Assembly: GCA_965197565.1 (NCBI GenBank)
Contig: CBDANK010000004.1
Location: 186,001 to 250,000, forward strand
DNA length: 64,000 nt
DNA from: G963667675 sp965197565
GTDB taxonomy: Bacteria > Chloroflexota > Dehalococcoidia > Lucifugimonadales > UBA3495
Direction of reading: 5' to 3'
Numbering within the stretch: the stretch's first letter is position 1; every line of letters begins with the position of its first letter. The position numbers and the translations under genes were made by a program. Below the pieces are notes generated by a model that searched no databases, was not told where the DNA came from, and saw only the letters and a program-made list of their open reading frames with translations. Below, piece by piece: positions 27,037 through 37,353 of the stretch.

Positions 27037-30000
27037 TCACCGCTCGAACTCCTCAAGTGCGTCGTTAATTCCATAGGTTCCATGCTCCATTAGCTTGTCT
27101 ATCAAGTCAAGACTTCGAGCGCGAACTGTGTCATCTGAACTTTGTTGGTAAACGCGTAGGGTCAACTTTATGACCATATCCGCATCCCCCGCCTGACCGG
27201 TAGAGATGTCAGACGCTGCCATTCCAGCGACATCTATGAATCGTTCGCAAGCTGACAACGCAATGCAGGGTAGCTTTGCTGTGGTGCGTTCCAAGGCCAT
27301 CAACAGGGGAAAGTAATTGCTCGCAAACGCATCACTGTGGACAAATTGCGTGATCAGATAGTCGTATCCCTCAAGTTGTGACCCCTCAAATCTACGGAAG
27401 CATTGCGCGGCTTCAGCGCGGACTGTTTCATAGGGGTCGTTAAACAGCTTAATCAACGCATCCTCGCAGTATGACCGGCACGTAGCTGCACTGACGTTGG
27501 CTTCCATTACTTGAGCCGCACCAACCTTCTGTGCTTCTGACCCAGACAGGCAAAGGTTGGCTATGGCAGCCGCTTCTTCCAAGTCCAGGCCGGCTAAACA
27601 AGCTTGCCTCCCACCAACAGAAGCCACTTCAGGCATTTGGGAGTTGACCATACGTACCAATACTTCTGATAGTTCCTCAAAGTGGGTTTGAACGCCGAAG
27701 TATATGAACCGCTCTACGTAATGGGTCTGGAGTAATGCGTCTTCGGTATCGCAGAGTTGCAGGAAGAGTTCGACCGCCAAATCCCGGTCGTACCGTAAAA
27801 CGGCTATTAACGCTTGGGCTACGCATGACCTGACGGCAATTGAAGGGTCTTGGACCATCTTCTTCAATGCAGTCTGAAGGTACGCTATTCTTCTGTGATC
27901 GCTCTCGATCAATCTGGCTATCGCTTCTGCCGCCCTGCCGCGGGATGTGTTGATACCATGTTCCAAGGCATCTCCCCGGTAGTAGTAATCACTGCTATGT
28001 GGCACGGGGGTTCGCCAAAGTTCTCGGTCAGGGTCGGGGTCCTCGGTCGCATACCAAGCCACAATATCAAGGGCTTCCAGCGGAACCTCGCCTTGGGTGG
28101 CACTGGCGATTGGCTGGCAAATCTCGCGGCCCAAAGGCCTTCCTTCAATTCGGTGACACCGTTCACACACTCTAGTGATAGTCTCTATATCTAAATCCGC
28201 CTCGCTGATGCCGCGCAAGACCGCTTCGTAGTACGATGGATTGGCTTCGTCTGGAAATTCCAAAACAAGTTCTGCGAATCTCTCGGGGTCCTGCTTAACC
28301 TGGTTCTCTAGAACCCGCGATAGTTCCGAGGCTCCGCCGCCAAGATGTCCATCCTGCGTAAGCCCGTGCTCATCGCTGTCGTGTTGGCGAATAGCTGAAA
28401 GCCACTGTTCATCACCCATCTTCTCGGCCGCGTGCTCGGGTATCGGTGAACGGACCCATTCCACCTTCATGGGTCTCGGAGCCTCCGGCTCGAGTTGACC
28501 AAACTTCCGACGCAATTCTTCAAGCCGCATATTCGCTTCCTGTGAACGTCGCGTAGCAGTTATTCCGTTTAGCAGGGTCAACTGAGCGTATCCGTATTGG
28601 CGCCTGCCAGGTGTGCTCCTTTCCCAGTCAGAGTAATATCCAAGCAACAACACTTCCAACTGCTGGAGTTTTTCGTCGGAGCAATGGGGCGATATGGATT
28701 CAATCAATTGCCGCGCTGCCCAGTGCGAGTCCGACATGTAGCCAATATGGAGGCGTTCAGGATTCTCGCAAAGGTGGTCCACTGCCTCGTTCGCAAAGAG
28801 TGCCCCGTTAGAAGCGAAGCTTCTAGCCAGTAGGTATTGGATTGTCTCAAATGGAGACTCGCGAAGGGGATCAATCACTGAGCGGCATTTCTCCGGATAC
28901 TGCATGGCAAGTTTAGACAGGGCTATTTCCATACTCTTGAGCAGAGCGTCTCCAATACCATAGCCACTACCGAAGGCCCTGTGAGACCAGATTGGGTCTA
29001 ATAGAAGCCCGCCACGTTCTCGCGAAGCGCAGTCCTCTATGACTGCCTGCATGAACGGCAAGGCCTCTCGAACAAAAGTCTCTGGGGCATTGGTGGCCAG
29101 TTCTTTCAACAAGTCTTCAGCAGATTGGCTGCCTACGATGGTGCCGGTACTGTAGTCAAAGGGATTGGGCTGACCTGCATCAAGGCTTAGCTGGCGACGC
29201 CGGTTGAAGAAATGTCCAACCACCTCGCAACCCCATGATTGATATTTGGACCGCAGGTTATACACAAGACTCCAAAAGTCGCTGTTGACCGCTATAGGCC
29301 CCTGTGCTTCATCGAGGAGACCTTCATCTATCAACCGGAGCATCAACTCCAGGAAGCGCCGTCCAAGGCTCCAATCTCCCCACACTGCCAGGTGGAATAG
29401 ACGGATATTCCATCGCTCTGATTTACCCACGAAAGGTTCTACCAGTTCGGCCACCCGGTCGGGCAAGTGCCTCTGGATTACCCTCAACAACAATACAGCC
29501 TGGTCAACATAGCCCTCATCCGGGTCATTCAGCCACTGTTGCACTAGCCCCTGGGAGTCCACCAATTGGAACCAGGGCGGACGGCGCACTGCCACCCAGG
29601 CTTGTCGGGTTACGGGGTCGCTGAAGTCTCTGCCAGCAAGACTGGATAAGACGTCCCATTCCTCCTTTACAGGTTCGGACAGATCGGCTAAAAGGGCGAA
29701 GATTACCTGCTTGATGTGGAAACGAACGTCAGAACTGGAGAGGACTTCTTTGAGATTGGCGATGTACCGGTCAAACTCTGTATCACGCAGGTAAAGTAAG
29801 ATTTGTCTCACTTGAGCACGCCGGAACAGGCGTTGCTCATCGCTGAGCAACAAGCCCAACAAGCTCTGGGAGCCTCCGGCAAAACGCCGGGCAAAAGCGT
29901 AGTCGAAAAACCCTTCGTGGAAGAATGAGTACCGCTTGTTTTCAAGGACCAGAACATTTTCCGACACCATCGCGTCGGTGTCGCTAATCCATTCCTCCAC

Positions 30001-31548
30001 AACGACTTCCGGGGTGCTTAAGGTTTGCTGCTCGTGCATATAGTCGCACAGGGCGTACACCACCTGCGTCCATTGGACCGGCCGGCCAAGCCGCTCTCTA
30101 ATGACCCTTTGCTTGTATTCCCAAAACCTCCTGTATAGGTCTTGAGCCGTCTCGAAATTCAGGGCACGGATTTCTTCATCCGCCACCAACTCAGATAGCA
30201 GTTTCAGATGCAATGGGACTGATAACAGGCCCAGTTGCTTGAAGTTGAGTGAGTTTGCATCCAGACCCAACTTTGTGACAACTTCACGCACGGTTTCATG
30301 TGCCAGTCGCTCAACAACCACGGTCTCAGCGACTCCATCTGAGTCCGTGAGTCGACGCAGGCGGTAGTCATTCTCAAGATCAAACTTGCGGCAAGCCAGC
30401 AGGATACGCATGTTGGGATGGACTTGCGCCTGCCGAACGATTTCATAGACGCATTCGAAGGGTTCGGTGTTGCGGCCCGAGGCGAGGCTCAAAGCGTCCA
30501 GTTGGTCTATGACGAGAACGCAGTACCCGCCCTGAGCCACGGCGGCAAGGACGTTGGCAGGAGAGCCGGGCAATCCAATCTGCTCGCCTACGCTGTCTGG
30601 TAACTGAGTAGGCTCCAGCCGGTCGGCGCGAAATGCCACAACAGGACTGCCAGCATGGAGGAGTTCCTCAACCACTTGGAGCATCACTCCGCTCTTGCCA
30701 ACGCCCGCCTCTCCGGTTACCAGAACGCCAGCTTTTCCATCAGATTCTTTCAGGCGGCCATGAACCGTGTGAGTCTCCAGACGTGGAATGACAGCCTGAC
30801 TGATGGCTTGGACTCGTAGGAGGTTAAGGTAACGTTGATTAGCCTCGGCCACAGCATTCAGCGCGTGGGGGTCCTTGTCCCAGTGTCGGCGTTCAAATCC
30901 TCTTGACTCCAAATGGTGCCAAATATCATGGGCTGTCAGTTCATGGTGGACTGCATCCGAAGCCATCTCAGCCAGAACGTCCACAACGGGTGCGGTATCT
31001 CCATTGACCAGTGTTGTGACACGGCTTTCAATCGTGGTGAGGAGAAAGGTCTCACTTATCGTTTCAATGCGGACACGCTTTAGCCGTTCATATATCTCAT
31101 GCTCTGGCAAATCTGGATGGGAATTTCGAACACGGTTGAAGTTCTTCCTCCATTGATCAGAACTAAGGAACACTTCGTTGAATTCTTCCCAGGATGCCGA
31201 CCTCCTGGCTCTATCGGATAGCTCGTCTAACTGGCCTGCCGAGTTGCTGGAGACGAATACGCAACGTACCGTTGGATCTTGAAGCCTTGCGGTGAAGTTG
31301 GCCAGGACTCCCTCTTCTGCCAGTGTGTAGAGCGTCCAATGCCCACTGGGATGTTGTCGTTTTACTTGGTGGTATTCGCGGATACCCTGCTTCGTGACCC
31401 AGAACTCAAATCCCTGACCTTCCGGTCCGGGCGGTTCCAGGCGTATCGAGTCAGCCCTTTCATCCATGACATCCAGCAGGCACGCCACGGTCCAACGGCC
31501 CTCGTATCTGTTGCCAAACTTTTCAGCAGCTCCGCCAGATAACGGCAT
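27037..31548 (-). CDS. STAND-like NTPase with N-terminal nuclease-like domain and helical-repeat C-terminus
   Basis: 1503 residues. Residues 1-65 resemble the Cap4-type PD-(D/E)XK fold: GGAAEKFGNRYEGRW, an acidic centre, then REYHQVKRQ with the E.QxK pattern. A P-loop TGEAGVGKSGVM is near 278 and Walker B VLVIDQLDAL near 344, followed by LLACRKFD. From about 600 the chain is all helical, with HEAT-like repeats such as DPYETVRAEAAQCFRRFEG. This is the effector-NTPase-sensor layout of Avs/NLR-like antiphage proteins. It is the last gene of a minus-strand defence block and has lower GC than its neighbours, suggesting transfer. The trigger it senses is unknown. Confidence 0.75.
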   Translation of the reverse strand: MPLSGGAAEKFGNRYEGRWTVACLLDVMDERADSIRLEPPGPEGQGFEFWVTKQGIREYHQVKRQHPSGHWTLYTLAEEGVLANFTARLQDPTVRCVFVSSNSAGQLDELSDRARRSASWEEFNEVFLSSDQWRKNFNRVRNSHPDLPEHEIYERLKRVRIETISETFLLTTIESRVTTLVNGDTAPVVDVLAEMASDAVHHELTAHDIWHHLESRGFERRHWDKDPHALNAVAEANQRYLNLLRVQAISQAVIPRLETHTVHGRLKESDGKAGVLVTGEAGVGKSGVMLQVVEELLHAGSPVVAFRADRLEPTQLPDSVGEQIGLPGSPANVLAAVAQGGYCVLVIDQLDALSLASGRNTEPFECVYEIVRQAQVHPNMRILLACRKFDLENDYRLRRLTDSDGVAETVVVERLAHETVREVVTKLGLDANSLNFKQLGLLSVPLHLKLLSELVADEEIRALNFETAQDLYRRFWEYKQRVIRERLGRPVQWTQVVYALCDYMHEQQTLSTPEVVVEEWISDTDAMVSENVLVLENKRYSFFHEGFFDYAFARRFAGGSQSLLGLLLSDEQRLFRRAQVRQILLYLRDTEFDRYIANLKEVLSSSDVRFHIKQVIFALLADLSEPVKEEWDVLSSLAGRDFSDPVTRQAWVAVRRPPWFQLVDSQGLVQQWLNDPDEGYVDQAVLLLRVIQRHLPDRVAELVEPFVGKSERWNIRLFHLAVWGDWSLGRRFLELMLRLIDEGLLDEAQGPIAVNSDFWSLVYNLRSKYQSWGCEVVGHFFNRRRQLSLDAGQPNPFDYSTGTIVGSQSAEDLLKELATNAPETFVREALPFMQAVIEDCASRERGGLLLDPIWSHRAFGSGYGIGDALLKSMEIALSKLAMQYPEKCRSVIDPLRESPFETIQYLLARSFASNGALFANEAVDHLCENPERLHIGYMSDSHWAARQLIESISPHCSDEKLQQLEVLLLGYYSDWERSTPGRRQYGYAQLTLLNGITATRRSQEANMRLEELRRKFGQLEPEAPRPMKVEWVRSPIPEHAAEKMGDEQWLSAIRQHDSDEHGLTQDGHLGGGASELSRVLENQVKQDPERFAELVLEFPDEANPSYYEAVLRGISEADLDIETITRVCERCHRIEGRPLGREICQPIASATQGEVPLEALDIVAWYATEDPDPDRELWRTPVPHSSDYYYRGDALEHGINTSRGRAAEAIARLIESDHRRIAYLQTALKKMVQDPSIAVRSCVAQALIAVLRYDRDLAVELFLQLCDTEDALLQTHYVERFIYFGVQTHFEELSEVLVRMVNSQMPEVASVGGRQACLAGLDLEEAAAIANLCLSGSEAQKVGAAQVMEANVSAATCRSYCEDALIKLFNDPYETVRAEAAQCFRRFEGSQLEGYDYLITQFVHSDAFASNYFPLLMALERTTAKLPCIALSACERFIDVAGMAASDISTGQAGDADMVIKLTLRVYQQSSDDTVRARSLDLIDKLMEHGTYGINDALEEFER

Positions 31549-31625
31549 GGCTTGGTAGTTCCTCCAATAATTCCAAGAAATGGTCCATCATGCCCCAATT
31601 CGCTGGTAACGCAATGACTACTTGG

Positions 31626-31889
31626 TCATCGCTGATCCGCCCGCCGCCGTCCCATGAGCCACCGGCACTCCGCAGGCGACCGCATTTCATCTCCGATGGA
31701 CCTTAAGAACCTGACGGCCTCTGGGTTCCGGGTTAGCGTCTCGGCTATGTCCGAGGGAACCTTTCCAGCCAGGATTATCAGTTCATTTGGGCACAATCCA
31801 GCAGATGGCTGGGTCCCGGTTGTCGAGGGATTTGGGCTTCTAAACTCCCCCGAGTTTAGAACCTGTTTGCCCTGGTTGACCATTGGCAT
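31626..31889 (-). CDS. Possible small hypothetical protein
   Basis: 87 codons in the gap between the 57-residue protein and the NTPase gene, same strand. No family or motif recognised and the ribosome site is weak. A helical middle (SDIAETLTRNPEAVRFLRSIGDE) looks protein-like. It may be a minor operon member or a chance frame. Confidence 0.35.
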   Translation of the reverse strand: MPMVNQGKQVLNSGEFRSPNPSTTGTQPSAGLCPNELIILAGKVPSDIAETLTRNPEAVRFLRSIGDEMRSPAECRWLMGRRRADQR

Positions 31890-31930
31890 TGTTGAAAAAT
31901 TTCCAAAAGGAGCAACTCCCCCGCTCAGGA

Positions 31931-32104
31931 TTACTTGGCGGTCAACTGAAGCTCTAGTTGTGGCGGGGCGCCGCCAGGCAACGCCTTCTTTTGAATGTAT
32001 ATGTTGCCCACCGGCGCGTCTTCGTCAACCGCGTCATAGCGGTACGTGTTCTTGGTCTCCCGCGATAGTTTGACAGTAATGATGATGGGTTCGTTGGTGC
32101 TCAT
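31931..32104 (-). CDS. Small conserved-type beta protein
   Basis: 57 residues from the ATG at 32104. Pattern: IITVKLSRETKNTYRYDAV, then PVGNIYIQKKALP and a beta-strand end LELQLTAK. I recognise this ETKNT.RY...GN.YIQK pattern as a small protein seen in other bacteria, without a known function. It begins 40 bases after the PLD-SNF2 gene and is probably in the same transcript. Confidence 0.65.
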   Translation of the reverse strand: MSTNEPIIITVKLSRETKNTYRYDAVDEDAPVGNIYIQKKALPGGAPPQLELQLTAK

Positions 32105-32143
32105 TAGGATCAGCGCTCCTAACAATCGCTCTCTGTTTTCGTT

Positions 32144-35100
32144 CTAAACTACCAGGCCGTCCGAGCAAACGATGCGGACTACCTGGGGCTCCTGCGTCTG
32201 TGACCCGTCGGAGTCGTCGGGCGGGTTGAGACGGTATCGCTCCCGCAGCGCCTCCAGCCGTGTCCTCAACGCGGAACCCTCCAGCCTCAAGTCCCTGATT
32301 TCGCTCATGGCTATCTCCACCTGCGGAGGTACCTCGCCAAGGAAGATTCTCCGAAGCACCTCTACCCGCCTTACATCCACGGTATCGTTTTCGGCTTGGC
32401 GCAGGGCAATGCCGAGTTGCCTGGACACGTAGCGGCGCGCCCGTGTGTCGCGCCTTCTTCTCGCCCGGCCTAGCCGCTGCTGGAAATCCGTTCTGAAGGC
32501 TTCGAACGCCGCCATGACCCGCTCGTTGGTGTCCTTGGGAAGGGGCTGGGCCGGGGTGGTTGGACCGCATTCAGCGGCGGCCACGAACTGCGCGGGACTG
32601 ATGGGACGCGGCTGAAGGTCCGGCCCAACGGCGTAGCAGTTGCTGATTCCCCCGGTGCTCCTTGCGGCCCCGGCGCTCAGCAGCACCAGGGTCTCGTCGG
32701 CCACGGGGTCGTCAAAGGGCGAGGGGACAGATTCCAGAGTTGACGGCGACAGCAGCGGCGCCTGTACCCCTTCTATTGCCAGCACGTTCTGAGCGTAGCT
32801 GTCGTTGGCGGCCTGGGCTGGATTGGACCGCGTCGCAAGCGCAGACCGTATCCCGTCCGGCAGGGCAGTGATAGTCCGCCACAACTCCGGGTCTTCTTCC
32901 TGGATGCGCTGCAACAACGCCACGGTCCGCTGGTTCGCCGCCACTTCGTCCAGCCCATCGTCAATCTCCGGCATCTGCTTGCCGTCGTAGATGCGGTACA
33001 TGGCGTTGGCGTTGAGGCGTTCCGCATCCGAAAGAAGCTTGCTGTCCAGCCCAATCAGGTCATGGAACGACTGGATACGCCGATTCAGGCGATCCGTGAG
33101 GGATAGGCTGGCGTCGACCGACGTGTCGGGCCACATATTATGCAGGTTGATCACATCGTGTTCCGTGCCGATGCGGTCGACCCGGCCGAAACGTTGGATG
33201 AGCCGGACGGGGTTCCAGTGCAGGTCGTAATTCAGCACCCGGGCGCAGTCCTGGAGGTTCTGCCCCTCCGAAACGATGTCCGTAGCCAAGAGGACCTTTA
33301 TCTCCGCGCCGGGGAGAGACTCGTTGGGTGACAGGTTCCACGTTGGCGAAAACCGCTTGACGATGTTCTCCGCGTCATGGCGGTTGCTGCCGGTCAGCCG
33401 CGCAATCTCCGGGTTGCGACCATCGGGGTTCAACTCCCGGTACAGGTACTCGATAGTGGTTTCCGCTTCGGAGAAGACGAGCAGTTTGCCGGTCTGGACC
33501 TCAGGCCGGGCCAGGAATTGCCGCAACACCCGGAGCTTGTCGTCATCCTCCGGGGTGATGCTCTTGACCCGTGACAGGACGCCGCTGAGACAGTCGAAGT
33601 CCGCGTCCAGGTCTTCAACCCACTTGGCGACGTCGAAGTCGCCGACAGAGTGGACCAGCTTGGCGTTTTCGCCGCCCTGTTGCCGCCGTCGCTCCTCTTC
33701 CTGACGCAGTACCTCCAGAAGGTCCTCGGCCTCGAAGGACTGGCCGGAAAGAAGCCGGGTTGCCGTGCGACCAATGGGGACATAGCCGGAGTCCAGCGCA
33801 TCCCGGAAATTGCGGTTGCTGCGTATCAGGGAGTTAAGGGTGGAGCGGAACGCCTCGATGCTCGACTCAAGCCGCTTGAGCAACAGAACGGCCATCAACC
33901 CGGCTATCCGGTTCTGAGCCCGGAAGAGGTCCCGGTATTCCTGCTTGTTCCTGGCTTCCGGTCTGATGTAGTCGGTGGCCCGATACCTCACCGCTTTATG
34001 CTTATTGAGCATCGCCATCATTTCGTCATAGGAGCCGGCTTTGGCGTATACCTTGTCCAGCCGGTAGGCCACGTTGTCCAGCGCCGGGTCGGGAAAACGC
34101 ACCGGCTGCCCGGCTACCATCGCAGTGTCGCCGTATAGGTCTCGTATGTCCTTTCGGCGGCGCCGGATGAAGACCGGCGACAGGGCCTGCTCGATTTCGG
34201 CCCTGGGAACGGCTGGCTTGTCGGGCGGCAGTGGCGGCGCAGTTTTGGAGCGGCGACGCTGCCAAGCATTGAACTCGGCTCGGTAGTTCTCAAACTCGAC
34301 GCGGTACTCCAACCATCGCTGAGCGTTGCGGAAATACTCTTCCAAGCTGACAGGTTCGAGATTCAGGCCATGCTCCGTGTCGTCCAGGAACAGGGTCAGT
34401 TGTCGGTAGATGTCCATCGGCCCCAGGTTCTGTGGCGTGGCGCTGAGCAGCACTACCTTATGGTCGCCGGATTCCAGGTAACTGCGCAGGCCCCGGGACC
34501 GCTGGTTGACGTTGCGGAAATTGTGGGCTTCGTCCACCAGCACCGGCCCACGGTTGGGGTACTGTTGCTCCAGGATAATGCCGCGCCCGGCGGATTCGGC
34601 CTCCACGTACCGGCCCAGTTCCTCGTCGAATTCCGGGTCAGGGACCGCGGCAATCATGCTGTGCGATACTACCTCCGCCCCCAGGGCGAAGCGTTCGTTG
34701 AACACCTGCCACATGGGTTTCAACCCGGCGGGGCAGAGGATGAGCGGTGGGCCGTCATTGGGGTAGCTGACCCGGAGTTGGCGCAGCAACTCCGCCCCGA
34801 CGAAGGTCTTGCCCAGCCCCACCACGTCACCGACGTAGCAACCGCCGTGGGTTTCGGTCATCGCCAAGCCGCGCCGCACGGCGTCTAGTTGAAAGTTGGC
34901 CAGTTCCTCGGTCCGCTGGGGCAACAGTTCGCCGCCCCCGACATCAGTGTGGTATAGCTCGTAGAGAGCCTTCAGGTAGACGTGATACGGGGGAGTTTGA
35001 GCGAGCGCCCATGATCTGTTCAACTCCGTCGCCAGGGCTTCGCTGATGTCTTCCGAGTCGCCCCAAAGGGCGTCGAACCAGTCGCGCAGGGCCTCCATCT

Positions 35101-35656
35101 CCGCGTCGCCGGTGACCCGGACGTTCAACTCGGTGTTGCCGCTGAACCCGGCTAGCGTCAGGTTGGACGAGCCGACCACCGCCGCGCCCGGTTCGGCGTG
35201 GTTGTCGTACCAGCACAGGTACGCCTTGGCGTGGAGCGCGCTGCGCCGGTAGGCCCGCACTTCCACCCGGCCCGAAGCCACCAGGTCCCGCAGCAGAGCC
35301 ACCGCCCGCTGGGAATTGCCGGTCTGTGGTAAAAGAGCCACGCCGGTAGAGATGTTGTCCACCGACTCTTGGGCAATGGCCTCCCGCTGGCGGCGCTGCA
35401 CGATGCTGTCCGCCTCCAACTGCGCCCTCAAAGCCTGGGACTGCTGCAACCCCAGGGCCACCGATTCCAGCGTGGGCCGGTCGGTGCGCCCTACCAGGAT
35501 GCGTACCTTATCCAGACGCGCCAAGCTGTCCGCCACCGCCTCGAACCCGGATATGAAGAAGTACCCTACCGCAATGTCGGCCCGGGCGGAACTTTCCAGC
35601 ATCTCCCGCAGGCGGGTCAGCAGGTCCGGGTCGGTGGTGGCGTGGAGGATGTTCAT
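32144..35656 (-). CDS. PLD nuclease fused to SNF2-type helicase
   Basis: 1170 residues. An N-terminal phospholipase D-like domain has the HxK motif LHAKAYLCWYD (His142, Lys144) and GSSNLT at 162-167, a single HKD set, so dimerisation would complete the active site. The SWI2/SNF2 motor follows: GDVVGLGKTFVG near 285, DEAH box LVDEAHNFRN, LLSATPQNL, and RFGRVDRIGTEHDV as motif VI. The C-terminal 250 residues are charged and helical. Such enzymes translocate on duplex DNA and may cut it. Its ATG overlaps the stop of the HEPN-motif gene (ATGA). Confidence 0.88.
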   Translation of the reverse strand: MNILHATTDPDLLTRLREMLESSARADIAVGYFFISGFEAVADSLARLDKVRILVGRTDRPTLESVALGLQQSQALRAQLEADSIVQRRQREAIAQESVDNISTGVALLPQTGNSQRAVALLRDLVASGRVEVRAYRRSALHAKAYLCWYDNHAEPGAAVVGSSNLTLAGFSGNTELNVRVTGDAEMEALRDWFDALWGDSEDISEALATELNRSWALAQTPPYHVYLKALYELYHTDVGGGELLPQRTEELANFQLDAVRRGLAMTETHGGCYVGDVVGLGKTFVGAELLRQLRVSYPNDGPPLILCPAGLKPMWQVFNERFALGAEVVSHSMIAAVPDPEFDEELGRYVEAESAGRGIILEQQYPNRGPVLVDEAHNFRNVNQRSRGLRSYLESGDHKVVLLSATPQNLGPMDIYRQLTLFLDDTEHGLNLEPVSLEEYFRNAQRWLEYRVEFENYRAEFNAWQRRRSKTAPPLPPDKPAVPRAEIEQALSPVFIRRRRKDIRDLYGDTAMVAGQPVRFPDPALDNVAYRLDKVYAKAGSYDEMMAMLNKHKAVRYRATDYIRPEARNKQEYRDLFRAQNRIAGLMAVLLLKRLESSIEAFRSTLNSLIRSNRNFRDALDSGYVPIGRTATRLLSGQSFEAEDLLEVLRQEEERRRQQGGENAKLVHSVGDFDVAKWVEDLDADFDCLSGVLSRVKSITPEDDDKLRVLRQFLARPEVQTGKLLVFSEAETTIEYLYRELNPDGRNPEIARLTGSNRHDAENIVKRFSPTWNLSPNESLPGAEIKVLLATDIVSEGQNLQDCARVLNYDLHWNPVRLIQRFGRVDRIGTEHDVINLHNMWPDTSVDASLSLTDRLNRRIQSFHDLIGLDSKLLSDAERLNANAMYRIYDGKQMPEIDDGLDEVAANQRTVALLQRIQEEDPELWRTITALPDGIRSALATRSNPAQAANDSYAQNVLAIEGVQAPLLSPSTLESVPSPFDDPVADETLVLLSAGAARSTGGISNCYAVGPDLQPRPISPAQFVAAAECGPTTPAQPLPKDTNERVMAAFEAFRTDFQQRLGRARRRRDTRARRYVSRQLGIALRQAENDTVDVRRVEVLRRIFLGEVPPQVEIAMSEIRDLRLEGSALRTRLEALRERYRLNPPDDSDGSQTQEPQVVRIVCSDGLVV

Positions 35657-37299
35657 GGCTGCATTTCCTTGAACGCTGGGGAAAAGAAACTGCCTCTGGC
35701 ATCGGTATTTCGAGCACCCAATTTTGCTAAAATGAGAAATCGAGCTAGATTGTGCATATACTGTTGATGCGCAATGATACGTTGCATTTCGTCCGTGTCC
35801 ACATTGCCAGCACGACCGTGATCGATGCGGTTTCGGAACTGAGAAGCCCTAGCGACTACAGACTCCAACTCTGCCAAATCTATTTGACGGCCTGCATCTT
35901 TGCCTAACTTGGCCTCATCTACCGCCTTGGTCAATTGTGCAGCAAACTGGCGCTCCGGTTCCCCGTGGAATTCATACTCCTCTGACAGATTGTTCCACCA
36001 TCTGATTAGGGCTTCCAATGTAGACCTTGCCGCCACTGTTGCGAAGTCAGTTCCATAACTGTTTTCGAAGATTTCGGAACAAGATACGTAGTGATGAATC
36101 GCGTTATTCAAGTGGCGGGGATTCCTTTTATGGCGCTTCCAGAATTCCTTGAACAGATCGGGCCATTCCTGCCACTCGGAGACAGTCCAGCTACTTCTAT
36201 TCGATGTGTTTCGTGGAGACAGCTTGTTCAGCCGTACCCGCTCAAGGTAAGGGTTTCCCTTGCGGAAAGATATGCTCGCATATTCTTTATTGAAAGTAGA
36301 AACAAATGATATATCGGCATCAGCTACATCTTCGAATCCTAGTGTATTGCACAATACTTCCTTGAGTTCCCTAAAGGTCTCATCCGGTGTGTCAAGTTTG
36401 AGGCATTCGTGTACTTCGTGGATGAGATTTTCGTTCGTGTCGTCATAGCGCAATTTTTTCTCTATTACGCTGAACACGGGGTTGCACACAATCATCGGTA
36501 TATTTATCCATTTTCCGCATTGAAAGGACAAGAATTTGTACAGCGCGTTTATGATGCCGTTGTCTGTCGCATCATCGCTTAGCGTGAACGGTGAGCCGTC
36601 TTTTTTCGTTAGTGTAGCGTGATACAACGGCTCCGATTCTTGCCGCCAATCCGTGCTCCCTTGTGTAAATTGAATTTTCCAATCGCCTGCCTTTAGCGTC
36701 AAAACCGCATTTTTCGTTTCCATCCCTCTCATTGTTACGGCTTCCATGGGGGTGTTCTCTTCAGGTATTCTGATGTGTGACTTACTAAATCTCAAATCGG
36801 GTAAGTCCGATAGAGTTATGGTCGCTGACTGCATTTGCGTGTCGTCCGAACCGCCTATCCAACCTCGTATTGCACACTTATAACCCTGTACCGGGGGCAT
36901 CGAAATGCTGTACATCGTGCGGGTCTTATGATTACTACTCAGGTGCCGGATCGGTATTTCGACCTGCGTGCTTTTTATAACCAGTTTCGGACTGACTGGC
37001 CGTGGTCCCATGGTCGCGCTCAGCATCCTGTCGTCGTTGTCGTACCCGAAATACTCTGCAGTTAAAGACCCATCGTCGCCGATACTGAACATTGCCGCGC
37101 CGTCTTGGTGCTCACAGTTTCCATCCACCCATAGTTCGGCCGGATAGGGAACGTCCATTTCGTGGACGCGCACTACTTCGGGTAGAATCCTCTTATTCAC
37201 GATTTCTAGGATGTCTTGATGTATCTCTATTGGAACCTCGGCTTTGATTTTATCCAAGGCACTTACCCTAGCATTGCGACTGCCCATCAATTTTGCCAC
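35653..37299 (-). CDS. HEPN-motif protein in defence block
   Basis: 548 residues with a GTG start (alternative ATG at 37287). The N-terminal 300 residues look like beta-rich domains with no family I can name. The C-terminal part (about 400-530) is helical and contains RNRIDHGRAGN near 488, which fits the RX4H motif of HEPN ribonucleases, in the setting ASQFRNRIDH ... YMHNLARFLILAKLG. The overall layout recalls ApeA-like antiphage HEPN proteins. Codon use is clearly more AT-rich than the genes on both sides. The stop overlaps the PLD-SNF2 start by four bases. Confidence 0.6.
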   Translation of the reverse strand: MAKLMGSRNARVSALDKIKAEVPIEIHQDILEIVNKRILPEVVRVHEMDVPYPAELWVDGNCEHQDGAAMFSIGDDGSLTAEYFGYDNDDRMLSATMGPRPVSPKLVIKSTQVEIPIRHLSSNHKTRTMYSISMPPVQGYKCAIRGWIGGSDDTQMQSATITLSDLPDLRFSKSHIRIPEENTPMEAVTMRGMETKNAVLTLKAGDWKIQFTQGSTDWRQESEPLYHATLTKKDGSPFTLSDDATDNGIINALYKFLSFQCGKWINIPMIVCNPVFSVIEKKLRYDDTNENLIHEVHECLKLDTPDETFRELKEVLCNTLGFEDVADADISFVSTFNKEYASISFRKGNPYLERVRLNKLSPRNTSNRSSWTVSEWQEWPDLFKEFWKRHKRNPRHLNNAIHHYVSCSEIFENSYGTDFATVAARSTLEALIRWWNNLSEEYEFHGEPERQFAAQLTKAVDEAKLGKDAGRQIDLAELESVVARASQFRNRIDHGRAGNVDTDEMQRIIAHQQYMHNLARFLILAKLGARNTDARGSFFSPAFKEMQP

Positions 37300-37353
37300 G
37301 CCACGAACATCACGCGACCCCCACCACCGCCTATAGAAGACGCCCGCCGCCCC

